Under the pieces are notes generated by a model. It saw only the letters and a program-made list of their open reading frames with translations, had not been told where the DNA came from and ran no database searches. Positions 9,346 through 19,268 of a DNA stretch of 64,000 bases are shown here, in pieces (position 1 is the stretch's first letter; each line of letters starts with the position of its first letter). Source of the DNA: Pseudomonadota bacterium (lineage in GTDB: Bacteria > Pseudomonadota > Alphaproteobacteria > Caulobacterales > Caulobacteraceae); contig JAIUNU010000013.1 in assembly GCA_020161365.1 (NCBI GenBank), forward strand, positions 1 to 64,000, written 5' to 3'. Made by a program: the position numbers and the translations under genes.

Positions 9346-9510
9346 CTAGTCGCCGGCCTTCCGCGACCGCGACAGGCCTTTGCAGCGGTCCGAGCACGTC
9401 TTTACCGCGTCCCAGTCGCGCGCCCACTTGCGGCGCCACGAAAACGGCCGTCCGCACGCCGCGCACGTCTTGTCGGGGATGGTGGCTTTCGGACGCTTGG
9501 CGGCTTTCAT
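9346..9510 (-). CDS. DUF2256 small zinc-ribbon protein
   Basis: A 54-residue gene not obvious from length alone. It has two Cys pairs, CAACG at residues 16-20 and CSDRC at 39-43, separated by FSWRRKWARDWDAVKTCS. The C-x2-C...W-x3-W...C-x3-C layout with RPFSWRRKW is the signature of DUF2256. Both ends are basic (MKAAKRPKATIPDKT and KGLSRSRKAGD), suggesting nucleic-acid binding. It converges on the preceding gene, leaving 38 nt between stops. Function of the family is unknown. Confidence 0.8.
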   Translation of the reverse strand: MKAAKRPKATIPDKTCAACGRPFSWRRKWARDWDAVKTCSDRCKGLSRSRKAGD

Positions 9511-9636
9511 CGGCGGTGTCGGTTCCAGAGGGCGCGCTGTTGGCTACGCGCCGAGGCTCGTTTCGGATGTTTCCGCGGGCGAGGGAACGCGCAGGCGCGC
9601 CGACGACTTCCGCATCGGTAGCTTGGGAGGAGCGTC

Positions 9637-10668
9637 ATGCCGAAGGACACCGCCTTTGAGAAACCGGCTGAGGCGGTTCTCGTCTATGTGAACCATGACG
9701 AGCCTGGCATCAGGCGCGTTGAGGCGAAGAGCGGCTTTCGGTACCAGGACGCGGCGGGGCGGCCGGTCCGCGACCCTGACACGATGGCGCGAATTGCGAC
9801 CCTCGCCATCCCGCCGGCCTGGACTGATGTCTGGATCTGCCCGCTGGCGCGCGGCCACATCCAGGCGACCGGTCGAGACGCCAAGGGGCGCAAACAGTAT
9901 CGCTATCACGACGCCTGGCGCCGCGATCGGGACGGCCTGAAGTTCGAGCGCATGATTGCGTTTGGACGCGGCCTGCCACGCCTTCGGGCGCGCGTCGAGC
10001 GAGACCTCGCGCGGCGCGGCCTTCCCCGCGAAAAGGTGATCGCCGCCGTGGTCCGCCTGATGGAATTGACCCTCATCCGCGTCGGCAACGAAGCGTACGT
10101 CAAGGAAAACAAGAGCTTCGGGCTGACCACCCTGCGCGATCGGCACGCGAAGCTTTCAGGCGTCGGCGGGGTCTTCGAGTTCAGAGGCAAGAGCGGGAAG
10201 GTCCACAAGACCGGATTCCGCGACCGCCGGCTCGCACGCATCGTCAAGGCCTGCCAGGAAGTGCCGGGCCAGCGCCTGTTTCAGTATCTCGACGCGGAGG
10301 GCGGTCGCCGGTCAGTCGAGTCCGCCGACGTGAACGCCTATATCCGTGAGAGCCTGGGCGGAGACTTCTCGGCCAAGGACTTCCGCACCTGGGCCGGCAC
10401 CTTGGGCGCGGCGCAGGCGCTGTGTCAGCGGCCGAAGGCGACCAGCGCGACGGAAGCCAAGCGAAACGTGACCGACTGCGTCAAGGCGGTGGCGAGCCTA
10501 CTCGGCAATACGGCCGCTGTCTGTCGAGGATCCTACATCCATCCGCTGGTGCTTGAGGCCTATGAGCAGGGGGCGCTGCCGTTGAAGCCCGGCCGTTCGC
10601 CCCGCGCGTTCGAGCTGGCGGTGATCCGTTTCCTGGAAGCCGCGCGCGCGTCTCGCGACGCTTGCTGA
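9637..10668 (+). CDS. DNA topoisomerase IB (poxvirus-type)
   Basis: 343 residues, the usual length for bacterial topoisomerase IB. Catalytic residues can be placed: Arg in LIRVGNEAY (R148), Lys in the KVHKTGF hairpin, Arg in KDFRTWAGT (R250), and the nucleophile Tyr in RGSYIHP (Y300). It relaxes positive and negative supercoils through a 3'-phosphotyrosine intermediate. GGAGGAG precedes the ATG. It lies immediately before ku on the same strand, with 54 nt between, in a repair island with ligD. Confidence 0.93.
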   Translation: MPKDTAFEKPAEAVLVYVNHDEPGIRRVEAKSGFRYQDAAGRPVRDPDTMARIATLAIPPAWTDVWICPLARGHIQATGRDAKGRKQYRYHDAWRRDRDGLKFERMIAFGRGLPRLRARVERDLARRGLPREKVIAAVVRLMELTLIRVGNEAYVKENKSFGLTTLRDRHAKLSGVGGVFEFRGKSGKVHKTGFRDRRLARIVKACQEVPGQRLFQYLDAEGGRRSVESADVNAYIRESLGGDFSAKDFRTWAGTLGAAQALCQRPKATSATEAKRNVTDCVKAVASLLGNTAAVCRGSYIHPLVLEAYEQGALPLKPGRSPRAFELAVIRFLEAARASRDAC

Positions 10669-10722
10669 CGGAACGCGTCCGATCGCGCCGCCGTTGAAGC
10701 AGATCATCGAGGAGAACCGCTC

Positions 10723-11559
10723 ATGGCCGCCGGCCGTCCCACCTGGCAAGGACATCTGCGTCTGTCCCTCGTGACCTGTCCGGTCGCGCTCTACACCGCC
10801 ACGGATTCCCAAAGCGACGTGCGGTTCAATATGCTGCACAAGACGACGCACAACCGCATCCGGATGGTCCCCACCGATCCCGACCTGGGGCCGGTCGAGC
10901 GCGCGGACATCGTCAAGGGCTACGCCTACGAGAAGGACCAGTACGTCGTCATCACGCAGGACGAGATCGACGGTGTGCGGCTGGAGAGCACGCGCACCAT
11001 CGATATCGAGCGCTTCGTCGCCGCCAGCGAGATCGACCGGCTCTATTGGGATAATCCCTACTTTCTCGTGCCAGACGGGAAACTGGCGGCCGAGGCCTAT
11101 ACGGTGATCCGCGAGGCGATGAGCGAGGAAGGGCAGGTGGCCTTGGGGCGGGTCGTCATGCATCAGCGCGAACGTCTGCTGGCGATCGAGCCTCGCGATA
11201 ACGGCATGGTCGCCTGGAGCCTCCGCGCGCACCGCGAGGTTCGCGACGCCGGGGACTATTTCGACGACATCCCCGACCAGAAGGCCGACCCGGCCATGAT
11301 CCAGATCGCCCAGAAGATCATCGCCCAGAAGGAAGGCCCGTTCGATCCCGAGCAGTTCAACGACCGCTATGAGGACGCCTTGCGCGACCTGATCGCGGAA
11401 AAGCGCAAGGGCAAGGGCCGCAAGGTCTCCGCGCCGCCGCCGGAGGAGACAAACGTGGTCGACCTCATGGACGCCTTGCGCAAGAGTCTGGGCGACGCGC
11501 CCAAGGCGCGAAAGTCCACGCGCAGCAAAGCGTCGAAGCCGGCGAAGAAGGCGAGCTAG
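10723..11559 (+). CDS. ku: Non-homologous end-joining protein Ku
   Basis: 278 residues, a normal size for bacterial Ku. The core beta-barrel starts [21 protein letters not shown] and includes [20 protein letters not shown]. The C-terminus is a Lys/Ser-rich tail ([18 protein letters not shown]), as in other proteobacterial Ku proteins that bind DNA and recruit LigD. GAGGAG lies about 8 nt before the ATG. Its stop overlaps the stop of the convergent ligD by three bases. Together the two form the two-component bacterial double-strand-break repair system. Confidence 0.96.
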   Translation: MAAGRPTWQGHLRLSLVTCPVALYTATDSQSDVRFNMLHKTTHNRIRMVPTDPDLGPVERADIVKGYAYEKDQYVVITQDEIDGVRLESTRTIDIERFVAASEIDRLYWDNPYFLVPDGKLAAEAYTVIREAMSEEGQVALGRVVMHQRERLLAIEPRDNGMVAWSLRAHREVRDAGDYFDDIPDQKADPAMIQIAQKIIAQKEGPFDPEQFNDRYEDALRDLIAEKRKGKGRKVSAPPPEETNVVDLMDALRKSLGDAPKARKSTRSKASKPAKKAS

Positions 11560-14162
11560 GCCTTGGTCTTCTCCAGCTTGCGGATCGCCGCTGACAGCGG
11601 TCTTGCGCTATCGGCATAGGCGTCCCAGGCGTCGAGGTCTTTCACCAGGCCGGGGGCAGTTCGCAGGTTGAAGCGCGATGGGTCGAGGCCCTTGCGGACT
11701 TGCGTCCACGCCAGCGGCCAGGACACGGGCGCGCCAGGGCGGGCGCGGGGCGACAACGGGGCCACGGCCGTGCTCATCCGATCGTTGCGGAGATAGTCTA
11801 GAAAGATGCGGCCGCCCCGGTCCTTCTTGGCCATGGTGATCAGATAACGATCCGGACTCTCTGCCGCCATGCGGGCGCAGACCTCGCGGGCGAACGCCTT
11901 GGCCGCGTCCCAGTCAAGATCGCCGGCCTTGATCGGCGTGACGACGTGGAGGCCCTTGCCGCCCGTGGTCTTGCAGAACGGGGTCAAGCCCAGCGCTTCG
12001 AGCCGATCGCGAATCTCCCGCGCGGCCTCCACCACGGCGTCGAAGGGAACATCTGGCGCGGGATCGAGGTCGAAGACGAGCCGTCCGGGGACCTCCGGCG
12101 CATCGGGCGCGCAGTTCCAGGGGTGGAGCTCGGTCGCGCCCCATTGGGCGGCGGCGACCAGGCTCTCGACGGTGTTGAAGACCAGATAGGGCTTGCGGTC
12201 TCCGCTGACCGTCACCGCGTCGATCAACGCGGAAACCCCCTTGCCTGCGTGACGCTGGAAGAAGGTCTCACCCACGATGCCGTCGGGGGTGCGGATGACC
12301 GAGCAGGGCCGTCCCTTGACGTGCTCAAGCATCCAGGGGCCGACCGCCGCGAGGTAGTCGGCCAGCTGTCGCTTGGTTCCGGGTGCGCCGTCGCCGGCGT
12401 CGGGCCAGAGCGGCTTGTCGGGATTGGTGATCGTCACGCCGAGCACGACGGCCTTGCCGCGCGAAGCGGGGGACGGGGCGGGCGTGGCCAGCTCCGCTTC
12501 CGCCGCCGGCGCCGGGGCTTCGGCCTCGACGGCCTTGGCGGGCTTGTCCTCGCGGAGGCCCTTGAACGACGCTTGCCGCACCGATCCTTCTCCCGTGAAG
12601 CCGGCGAACTCTATCTCGGCGACCAGTTCGGGTTCCACCCAATGGATGTTCGCTCCTCCGCGCGGCGCGCCCTTTCCCGCGAAGGGCGATGTCTTGCGCG
12701 CCAGGCGCTTGAGCGCGGGCAGGAGCTTGGCGACCTTCTCGCGGCCAAAGCCTGTTCCCACTCGTCCGACGTGGACGAGATCGCCGTCGCGATAAACGCC
12801 CACGATCAGCGAACGGAAGGCCTCTCCCGTGGTGGTCCAGCCGCCGATCACCACCTCGTGGCCCGCTCGGCACTTGGCCTTGGTCCAGGCCGCGCTCTTG
12901 CCCGAGCGGTAGGGCGCGTCCAGCCGTTTGGAGACCACGCCTTCCAGCGACATCCGGCAGGCCGATTGCAGCACCGCCTCGCCGCCGCTGGTGAAGTGTT
13001 CGACATAGCGGAGGCGATCGCCGGTCTTCGGCAGGAGGGTCTTCAGCCGTTGCTTGCGTTCGTGAAGCGGCAGGTCGACAAGCGCGTCGCCGTCGGTGTG
13101 CAGAAGGTCAAACGCGAAGAAGATCAGGTCGTCAGTGTCCTGTTCAGACAACGCCGCCTGCAATCCGGCGAAAGAGGGAGAGCCTTCGGCGTCGAGCGCG
13201 ACGACCTCACCATCGATCAACGAGTCCGGCAGGTGGGCGGCCTCTTCGATCAGTTGAGGAAAGCGGTCGCTCCAGTCGAGGCCAGTGCGTGTCCGCAGCG
13301 TTGCGGCGCCGCCCTGGACGCGCAGTTGCATCCGGTAGCCGTCGAACTTGATCTCATGGGCCCAATCGCCGCCGGCGGGCGGGCGATCGACCGGCTTGCA
13401 CAGTTGCGGCGGGACGAATTTCGGCATGCTGTTTGAGCGGCTTGCGGGCGGCTTCCGCTTGCGCGGCGTCGCCGCTGTGCCTTCCCGCTCGCGAGCTTTT
13501 GGCGAGGCCGTGGTCTTCCACACCGCGTCTGGCGGTTGGCGTGTCTTCGCCATGAACGGCGTCGGCGCGCGGCCTTTTCCCTCGGCGATCTCCTCCATGG
13601 TGCGGCCCGAGGCGATCGAGAAAGCCGAGATCTCCAGGAAGTCGACGTCCTCTTCACGCGCGAAGGCGTCGTTGTGCTTGATCAGCAGCCAGTTCGCGCG
13701 CTTGCCGCCGGTTCGGTCGTTCTTGATGCGGACCAGGACCCAGCCGCCCTTCATGCGCTCGCCGGCGAACACCAGCTTGATCTCGCCGCGCTTGAGCCCC
13801 TCTTCGAGATCGAAGCCAGGTTCCGGCGCCCACCATCCGCGATCCCAAAGCATGACGGTCCCGCCGCCGTACTGTCCCTTGGGGATCACGCCTTCGAAGT
13901 CGCCGTAGGCGAGGGGATGGTCCTCGACCTGCACCGCCAGGCGTTTGTCATGGGGATCACGCGAAGGGCCGCGCGTAACGGCCCAGGACAGGAAGACGCC
14001 GTCATGCTCCAGCCGCAGATCGTAGTGAAGGCGCGTCGCATCGTGTTTCTGGATCACGAACCGCGCCCGAGCAGACGCCGCGACCCGGGTCTCGTCCGAT
14101 GGTTCGGAGGTGACCGTGAAGTCGCGCTTCGCCTTGTAGGTCGCCAGGGTCCGCGCGGCCAC
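11556..14162 (-). CDS. ligD: Multifunctional ATP-dependent DNA ligase LigD
   Basis: 868 residues with the domain order phosphoesterase-ligase-polymerase. The 3'-phosphoesterase spans about residues 30-180 ([19 protein letters not shown]). The ligase spans about 250-545, with nucleophile K272 in HEIKFDGYR. The archaeo-eukaryotic primase-like polymerase occupies about 570-860 ([20 protein letters not shown] with the catalytic Asp pair). The start is GTG 14162 with GGAG about 10 nt upstream. It processes, fills and seals ends held by Ku. The gene converges on ku and is preceded in its own direction by a small acidic gene 5 nt away. Confidence 0.96.
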   Translation of the reverse strand: MAARTLATYKAKRDFTVTSEPSDETRVAASARARFVIQKHDATRLHYDLRLEHDGVFLSWAVTRGPSRDPHDKRLAVQVEDHPLAYGDFEGVIPKGQYGGGTVMLWDRGWWAPEPGFDLEEGLKRGEIKLVFAGERMKGGWVLVRIKNDRTGGKRANWLLIKHNDAFAREEDVDFLEISAFSIASGRTMEEIAEGKGRAPTPFMAKTRQPPDAVWKTTASPKAREREGTAATPRKRKPPASRSNSMPKFVPPQLCKPVDRPPAGGDWAHEIKFDGYRMQLRVQGGAATLRTRTGLDWSDRFPQLIEEAAHLPDSLIDGEVVALDAEGSPSFAGLQAALSEQDTDDLIFFAFDLLHTDGDALVDLPLHERKQRLKTLLPKTGDRLRYVEHFTSGGEAVLQSACRMSLEGVVSKRLDAPYRSGKSAAWTKAKCRAGHEVVIGGWTTTGEAFRSLIVGVYRDGDLVHVGRVGTGFGREKVAKLLPALKRLARKTSPFAGKGAPRGGANIHWVEPELVAEIEFAGFTGEGSVRQASFKGLREDKPAKAVEAEAPAPAAEAELATPAPSPASRGKAVVLGVTITNPDKPLWPDAGDGAPGTKRQLADYLAAVGPWMLEHVKGRPCSVIRTPDGIVGETFFQRHAGKGVSALIDAVTVSGDRKPYLVFNTVESLVAAAQWGATELHPWNCAPDAPEVPGRLVFDLDPAPDVPFDAVVEAAREIRDRLEALGLTPFCKTTGGKGLHVVTPIKAGDLDWDAAKAFAREVCARMAAESPDRYLITMAKKDRGGRIFLDYLRNDRMSTAVAPLSPRARPGAPVSWPLAWTQVRKGLDPSRFNLRTAPGLVKDLDAWDAYADSARPLSAAIRKLEKTKA

Positions 14163-14167
14163 GACGG

Positions 14168-14437
14168 CTATTCTCCGTAGAACACGTCGGGGCGGCGGTC
14201 ATCGACGTCGCGGCCATCGCCTGCGTCGGCTTCACGTTCCAGCGCGACGATCTCGTCGTCGTCCAGGTCCTCGGCGATCAGGGCGTCATCGTCGTCGGCG
14301 TCGCCCTCAGCCTGGGTGACGTCGAGCACGTCCGGCAGCTCCTCGAAGGTGCGCATCTCGCCGTCTCGGCCGACGACATCCTCGTCCAGCGTCTCGGCGC
14401 CGTCCTGCTCGTCCCATCCGCTGTCGATATCGGTCAT
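14168..14437 (-). CDS. Small acidic protein cotranscribed with ligD
   Basis: 89 residues, extremely rich in Asp and Glu (for example [20 protein letters not shown]), with no recognisable domain, membrane segment or Cys. AGGAG sits about 8 nt before the ATG and the stop is 5 nt upstream of the ligD GTG, so the two are almost certainly one operon. Such DNA-mimic-like composition could point to an interaction with the basic Ku tail or with LigD, but that is inference. No family was recognised. Confidence 0.7.
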   Translation of the reverse strand: MTDIDSGWDEQDGAETLDEDVVGRDGEMRTFEELPDVLDVTQAEGDADDDDALIAEDLDDDEIVALEREADAGDGRDVDDRRPDVFYGE

Positions 14438-14554
14438 CGGTTTCGCTCCTGCTTGTGCGTAGGGGAATGGGCAGGGGGCAAGGGCGTTCCGCGCGAAGAC
14501 GATTGTCGGCGTCGGCCTTGCTGGTCAGGTTGCAGACCGCGTAGGTAGGAGCGA

Positions 14555-15457
14555 ATGACCGACAAGACGCATATTCTCGTGACCGGCGGGGCCGGGCAGG
14601 TGGGCTTGGAACTTCTGCGCGCCGCTTGGCCCGAAGACGTCGTGCTTCATGCGCCGTCCCGAACCGAGCTGGACCTGACAGACGAGGCCTCAATCCGCGC
14701 CGCCTTCGAGGCTACGCCGTTCGCCGCCGTCATCAATTCGGCCGCCTGGACGGCCGTGGACAAGGCCGAGAGCGAGGCCGCCGCCGCCTTCGCCGCCAAC
14801 GCCCTGGGCCCCGCGCTGTTGGCCGATGCGACACGGGCGCGGGGCGTTCCGTTGATCCAGGTCTCCACCGACTACGTGTTCGACGGCAAGAAGGCTGAGC
14901 CCTACCGCGAAGACGATCCGGTCGGGCCGATCGGGATCTACGGAGCCTCGAAGCTGGCCGGCGAGACGGCGGCGCGCCTGGGCAATCCCCGCTCGGTCGT
15001 GCTGCGCACGGCCTGGGTGCTCAGCGCCCATCGCGCCAACTTCCTGAAGACCATGCTCCGGTTGGCCGCCGACCGGCCGGTCTTGAGGGTGGTCGACGAC
15101 CAGCACGGCTGTCCGACCTCGGCGCGGGACATCGCCGAGGCGCTGAAGACCATCGCGCTGCGGATGATCGCCGATCCGCAGGCGCCAACCGGCGTCTACC
15201 ATTTCGTCAATGGCGGCGAGGCGAGCTGGGCCGATCTGGCGCGTGAAATCTTTCGTCTCAGCGCCGCCAGCGAGGGCGTTCATGCTGAGGTTCAGGGCAT
15301 TCCAAGCAGCGAATATCCCACGCCGGCCCGTCGTCCGCGAAACTCACGCCTGTTGACCAACAGGATCGGCGCGGACTACGCCATCCACCCCCGGCCCTGG
15401 AAAGAGGCCGTGGCCGACATCATCGCGGAACTGACCGCTCAGGGAGCCCCTGCATGA
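14555..15457 (+). CDS. rfbD: dTDP-4-dehydrorhamnose reductase
   Basis: 300-residue extended short-chain dehydrogenase. It has the NAD(P) motif VTGGAGQVG at residues 8-16, the STDYVFDG signature, and the catalytic YGASK-type motif ([10 protein letters not shown]). It makes dTDP-L-rhamnose from dTDP-4-keto-L-rhamnose. GTAGGAGCG precedes the ATG, and the stop overlaps the ATG of rfbA by four bases. Only the reductase and the thymidylyltransferase of the rhamnose pathway are here; the dehydratase and epimerase must be elsewhere. Confidence 0.93.
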   Translation: MTDKTHILVTGGAGQVGLELLRAAWPEDVVLHAPSRTELDLTDEASIRAAFEATPFAAVINSAAWTAVDKAESEAAAAFAANALGPALLADATRARGVPLIQVSTDYVFDGKKAEPYREDDPVGPIGIYGASKLAGETAARLGNPRSVVLRTAWVLSAHRANFLKTMLRLAADRPVLRVVDDQHGCPTSARDIAEALKTIALRMIADPQAPTGVYHFVNGGEASWADLAREIFRLSAASEGVHAEVQGIPSSEYPTPARRPRNSRLLTNRIGADYAIHPRPWKEAVADIIAELTAQGAPA

Positions 15458-16329
15458 AGGGCATCATTCTCGCCGGCGGCTCCGGCACCCGGCTGCACCC
15501 GATGACCCTGGTCACGTCCAAGCAGCTGATGCCGATCTACGACAAGCCGATGATCTATTATCCGCTGTCGACGCTGATGCTGGCGGGGATCCGTGAGATC
15601 CTGATCATCTCGACGCCGCGCGACACGCCCAATTTTGAGGCGCTGCTCGGTGATGGCTCGCAATGGGGGCTGGAAATCCAGTACGCCGTGCAGCCCAGCC
15701 CCGATGGTTTGGCCCAGGCCTATGTGATCGGCGCGGACTTCGTGGGCCATGATCCGTCGGCGTTGATCCTCGGCGACAACATCTATTTCGGCCACGGCAT
15801 CACCAACCTGTTCACCCGGGCGATGGCGCGGCCGCATGGCGCGACGGTCTTCGCCTATCACGTCAACGATCCCGAGCGGTACGGTGTCGTCGAGTTCGAC
15901 AAGCAGATGACGGCGCTCTCGATCGAGGAGAAGCCGGCGGTACCGAAGTCGAACTGGGCGGTGACGGGCCTCTACTTCTACGACGGTGACGTGGTCGACA
16001 TCGCGCGGGACCTGAAGCCCTCGGCGCGGGGCGAGCTTGAGATCACCGACGTCAACCGCGCCTACCTGGAGCGCGGCGACCTGTCTGTCGAGCTGATGGG
16101 ACGCGGCTATGCCTGGCTCGACACCGGCACGCCCGACAGCCTGCTGGAGGCCGCCGAGTTCGTGCGGGTGCTGGAAAAGCGCCAGGGCTTCAAGATCGCC
16201 TGCCCCGAAGAGGTCGCCTACCAGAAAGGCTTCATCGACGCGGCGCAGGTCGAGCGGCTGTCCGACGCCTTGGGCAAGAGCGCCTATGGCGCCTATCTGC
16301 GCACGGTGATCAGCGGCGGGCCGCGCTAG
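15454..16329 (+). CDS. rfbA: Glucose-1-phosphate thymidylyltransferase
   Basis: 291 residues, the standard RmlA length. It opens with the nucleotidyl-transfer signature [17 protein letters not shown] and has [27 protein letters not shown], and EEKP in the active site. It couples glucose 1-phosphate to dTTP, the first step to dTDP-rhamnose, for O-antigen or exopolysaccharide. Translation is coupled to rfbD through an ATGA overlap, and an intrinsic terminator follows 8 nt after the stop. Confidence 0.96.
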   Translation: MKGIILAGGSGTRLHPMTLVTSKQLMPIYDKPMIYYPLSTLMLAGIREILIISTPRDTPNFEALLGDGSQWGLEIQYAVQPSPDGLAQAYVIGADFVGHDPSALILGDNIYFGHGITNLFTRAMARPHGATVFAYHVNDPERYGVVEFDKQMTALSIEEKPAVPKSNWAVTGLYFYDGDVVDIARDLKPSARGELEITDVNRAYLERGDLSVELMGRGYAWLDTGTPDSLLEAAEFVRVLEKRQGFKIACPEEVAYQKGFIDAAQVERLSDALGKSAYGAYLRTVISGGPR

Positions 16330-16336
16330 ACGTCTA

Positions 16337-16367
16337 ACCGGCGCCCGCATCGGGCGCCGGTCGTTTT
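16337..16367 (+). terminator. Rho-independent terminator after rfbDA
   Basis: Perfect 11-bp stem, ACCGGCGCCCG (16337-16347) and CGGGCGCCGGT (16351-16361), with a CAT loop, followed by CGTTTT. It ends the rightward rfbDA transcript just before the convergent receptor gene. Confidence 0.85.
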
Positions 16368-16371
16368 GATC

Positions 16372-18585
16372 CTACATCGGTCCCACGCCGCCGGGCGTGG
16401 TCTGGAAGTCGAAGGCCGGCTCGCGCGCGCGACGCGGGTTCGGAACGCCTTGGCCGCCAAAGCCATAGGTGAAGCCGATGAACACGGCCCTGAGGTCGAG
16501 ATCCATGTCCCTGCGGTTCTTCAAGGCGGGCGTGTCGATGACCGTCTTGTCGCCGAAGGTCTTCAAGGCGTCCTGCACGGTCACAACGCCCGACAGGCGG
16601 TCGTTGAACTTGTGTCGGTAGCCCAGCAGCAGCATGCCCGTCGGCTCCTTGTAGCCTTGCGGCGTGAGGCGCTTACCAGTGGCGAAACCGCTGATCTGCA
16701 GGAAGTCCTTTGGCGTGGCTTGTATGTTCAACGCCGCGTAGCCCGAGACCGTCCAGGTCGAGCGCTTCTCGGGGAAGCCGAGGTCCGTCGCGCCGATCTC
16801 CGTCCATGCGGTGGCGCCGCTGATCGTATACGACAGCTTGGGTGACAGGCGGGCGTTGGCGACCAGTTCAAGACCGCCGCTGCGGCTCTTGGCGAGGTTC
16901 GCCTTGGTGGTCAGCAACACCCCGTCCCCAATGTCGCGGACCACGTCGGTGACGCCATCGCGCGCCTCGCGCCAGTAGAGCGTGCCCAGGTAGTAGTTGA
17001 AGCCCTTGCGCACCTGATAGGCCACCTCGAAGGCGTCGGTCACCTGCGGCTTCAGGCGCGGGTCGCCCTGCCGGTAGCTGTAGGGGTCCTGATAGATACG
17101 GTAGGGGTTCAGGTCCTGAGCGGTCGGGCGCTGGATGCGGCGGCTGTAGCTGGCGTTGACCTGGCGCAGGTCGTCCACCCGGTACTGCACGTGCAGCGAC
17201 GGGTAGGCGTGCAGGTAGTCATAGCCGTCCTTGAGTCGCGAGGTGATCTGGTTGGTGTCGACCGTGACCTCCTCGATCCGCAGGCCAGGCATCACCGTCC
17301 AGTCGCCCATCGGGCGGCTATAGGTGGCGTAGACCGCATGAACCGACTGGTCGTACTGAAAGCGGTTGGTCAGGGAAGGATCGACGCTCAGGGCGCCGCC
17401 CCGGGGGCCGCGCGCGCCGTAATTGTCGTAGTCGTTGTCGTCGATCTGGAGCTCGTAGCCGGCGACCAGTTTGGCGTCGTTGGGCAGGGGGCGCTTGTAC
17501 TCGGCCTTGAGGCGGGTCTGGACCAGCTCGTCGCCGATCCGAACGCTTTCGACGGTGTTGGAAATCGAGGGCAGCTGGTTGAAAGCCTCTGCGAAGCTGG
17601 TCTGACGATTGCGCGTGCGCTCGACGCCGGCGTGCAACGTGAACTCGTGGTCATCGCCGGCCAGCTTGCGGCGCAGGTCGCCCGTGACACCCGCAACTGA
17701 TCGCCTCATGCCGCCGTCGCTCAGGCGCTGATAGCGGACGCTGGGTGCGCCGCCGGGCGTCTTGCCCTCGTAGGCCGAACCGGCTTCTGAGTCGTAGCGC
17801 ATATCGTTGTAACGGGCCTCGGCGCTCAGCCGCGTGCGCTTGTCGAGGTCGTAGTCGACGCCGGCGCGCGCGTTGTGCGACTGCCCGCGGCTGATGAAAT
17901 TCACCTTCTGCTGGCTGGTGGCGTATCGGCCGCTGACCGGGTCGAGACGCTCGCGTTCGTCGATGATTTCCCCCTTGGCCTTGTCGCGCCGCCAGCCGGC
18001 GTCGGCCGAAACCGTCAGGCGCTTGGTGTTGCGGGCCAGGCTGACGCTGGCGTTCTTGCGGCCTTCGGTCCCGAAGTTGCCGCGCACCGAACCGGTCATG
18101 CCGACGCCGCGCTGCTGCTTGGTGATCAGATTGATGACCCCCGCCGTTCCCTCCGGACTGAAGGCGGCCGACGGGTTGGTCATCACCTCAACCCGCTCGA
18201 ACTGGCTGGCCGGGATCTGTTGCAGGACCTGCCCGCGGTTTTCGCCCTTGAACATGCCGGACGGCTTGCCGTCGATCATGATCGTGACATTGGGATCGCC
18301 GCGCAGGCTGACATTGCCCTGAACATCGACCTGTACGGACGGGACATTGCGCAGGATGTCGGCGACCGATCCCGTGGTCGCCTGCAGGTCCTTACCCAGG
18401 CTGTAGCTGCGGCGGTCGATCGAGGTCTTGATGTCCTGCGCGGCCGGGGCGGTGATGGTCACGCCCTGGACTTGATTGGGTTGCTCCTTTTTCGGAGCGG
18501 GCGTGGACTGGGCGAAGGCGGCCGTGCCGAGCGCGGCCAGGCCCGTGGCGGCCAGCAAGGCGACGCGTCGAGTCAGGGTGGTCAT
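16372..18585 (-). CDS. TonB-dependent receptor, FepA/outer-membrane beta-barrel (PF14905-like) type
   Basis: 737 residues from ATG 18585, which has GAGGAG 7-8 nt upstream; an earlier in-frame ATG at 18657 lies inside the promoter region and is rejected. A signal peptide (TRRVALLAATGLAALGTAAF, cut after AQS) leads to VTITAP as TonB box, then a plug with ADILRNVPSVQVDVQGNVSLRG, TIMIDGKPSGMFKG and EGTAGVINLITK. The barrel matches the group with an extended outer-membrane beta-barrel domain. It is monocistronic. Its upstream region carries a composite promoter/operator also found before the ABC/two-component operon at 25440, so the two are probably co-regulated. The ligand is unknown. Confidence 0.9.
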   Translation of the reverse strand: MTTLTRRVALLAATGLAALGTAAFAQSTPAPKKEQPNQVQGVTITAPAAQDIKTSIDRRSYSLGKDLQATTGSVADILRNVPSVQVDVQGNVSLRGDPNVTIMIDGKPSGMFKGENRGQVLQQIPASQFERVEVMTNPSAAFSPEGTAGVINLITKQQRGVGMTGSVRGNFGTEGRKNASVSLARNTKRLTVSADAGWRRDKAKGEIIDERERLDPVSGRYATSQQKVNFISRGQSHNARAGVDYDLDKRTRLSAEARYNDMRYDSEAGSAYEGKTPGGAPSVRYQRLSDGGMRRSVAGVTGDLRRKLAGDDHEFTLHAGVERTRNRQTSFAEAFNQLPSISNTVESVRIGDELVQTRLKAEYKRPLPNDAKLVAGYELQIDDNDYDNYGARGPRGGALSVDPSLTNRFQYDQSVHAVYATYSRPMGDWTVMPGLRIEEVTVDTNQITSRLKDGYDYLHAYPSLHVQYRVDDLRQVNASYSRRIQRPTAQDLNPYRIYQDPYSYRQGDPRLKPQVTDAFEVAYQVRKGFNYYLGTLYWREARDGVTDVVRDIGDGVLLTTKANLAKSRSGGLELVANARLSPKLSYTISGATAWTEIGATDLGFPEKRSTWTVSGYAALNIQATPKDFLQISGFATGKRLTPQGYKEPTGMLLLGYRHKFNDRLSGVVTVQDALKTFGDKTVIDTPALKNRRDMDLDLRAVFIGFTYGFGGQGVPNPRRAREPAFDFQTTPGGVGPM

Positions 18586-18635
18586 GGAAGTCTCCTCTGT
18601 TGACGAGGAAACTGCCTGCGACCCGCAAAGCCTGG

Positions 18636-18675
18636 CAGTGCCGGGCGTCAGGCGCACCGGGTGACGTTTGTCACC
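18636..18675 (-). promoter_or_regulatory. Composite promoter/operator, copy 1 (upstream of TonB receptor)
   Basis: On the minus strand: GTGAC-AAAC-GTCAC (18674-18661, perfect 5-bp dyad, extended to GGTGAC/GTCACC), 11 nt after its GTCA core the 15-mer TGACGCCCGGCACTG (18650-18636). The TGACGCC inside the 15-mer could serve as a -35 box. The near edge of the dyad is 75 nt from the receptor start at 18585. The same arrangement and spacing occur at 25349-25388. Confidence 0.7.
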
Positions 18676-18743
18676 TCCAACGCGATCTCGATGCTTCAGG
18701 CATCTCCAATCCGATGGGCGCTCAAGGCCTATCGGAAAACGCC

Positions 18744-19268
18744 CTACGGCTCCGCCGTCAGCGGCTCGAGCGATTGCGGGACGCCCGCTTCGGCGCCGGA
18801 GAAGATCAGCGTGCGGGTGATCCCGGCGCGGCGGATGTTCACCTGGTTCACCTCGTCGGCATAGACATCGGCGAACAGGGCCGAGATGACGGCGACCTCG
18901 GCGCGGGTTTGGTTCGGAGCGATCCGACCCGAGTATTCGAAGCGCACCTCGTCCGCGCCCAAGGTCATGTCCTTCAGCGCCAAGGCGACCGTCTGGCTGG
19001 ACACCGCCAGCAGGAAGCGCTTGTCCATGTAGAGTTTCAGCGCCTCGACCGCCTCCGGATCGTCGAGGCTGGCCTGGGCGTCGGGCGCAATCAGGGCGAG
19101 GGCAGGCTCGGCGTCATGGGTGGGAACCCGATGGCTGACCCTGACCTCGCCCGATTTCACGTCGATCTCCACGACGCTCAGCGCGCCGTGGCCGCGGTGG
19201 GCGGCCGCCGGGAGCGGGGCGAGCGCGAGGCTCGCCGCCGCGAACAGGGCGACCACGCGCTTGATCAC
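18744..19268 (-). CDS. DUF6702-type exported protein
   Basis: 174 residues with a clear signal peptide (KRVVALFAAASLALAPLPAA, then AHRGHG). The mature part begins with SVVEIDVKSGEVRVSHRVPTHDAEPAL, a pattern seen in small exported proteins (DUF6702) encoded next to M1 metallopeptidases. Its ATG overlaps the stop of the peptidase gene by four bases (ATGA), so the two are coupled. Function is unknown; the pairing suggests a chaperone or regulatory partner of the peptidase in the periplasm. Confidence 0.75.
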   Translation of the reverse strand: MIKRVVALFAAASLALAPLPAAAHRGHGALSVVEIDVKSGEVRVSHRVPTHDAEPALALIAPDAQASLDDPEAVEALKLYMDKRFLLAVSSQTVALALKDMTLGADEVRFEYSGRIAPNQTRAEVAVISALFADVYADEVNQVNIRRAGITRTLIFSGAEAGVPQSLEPLTAEP

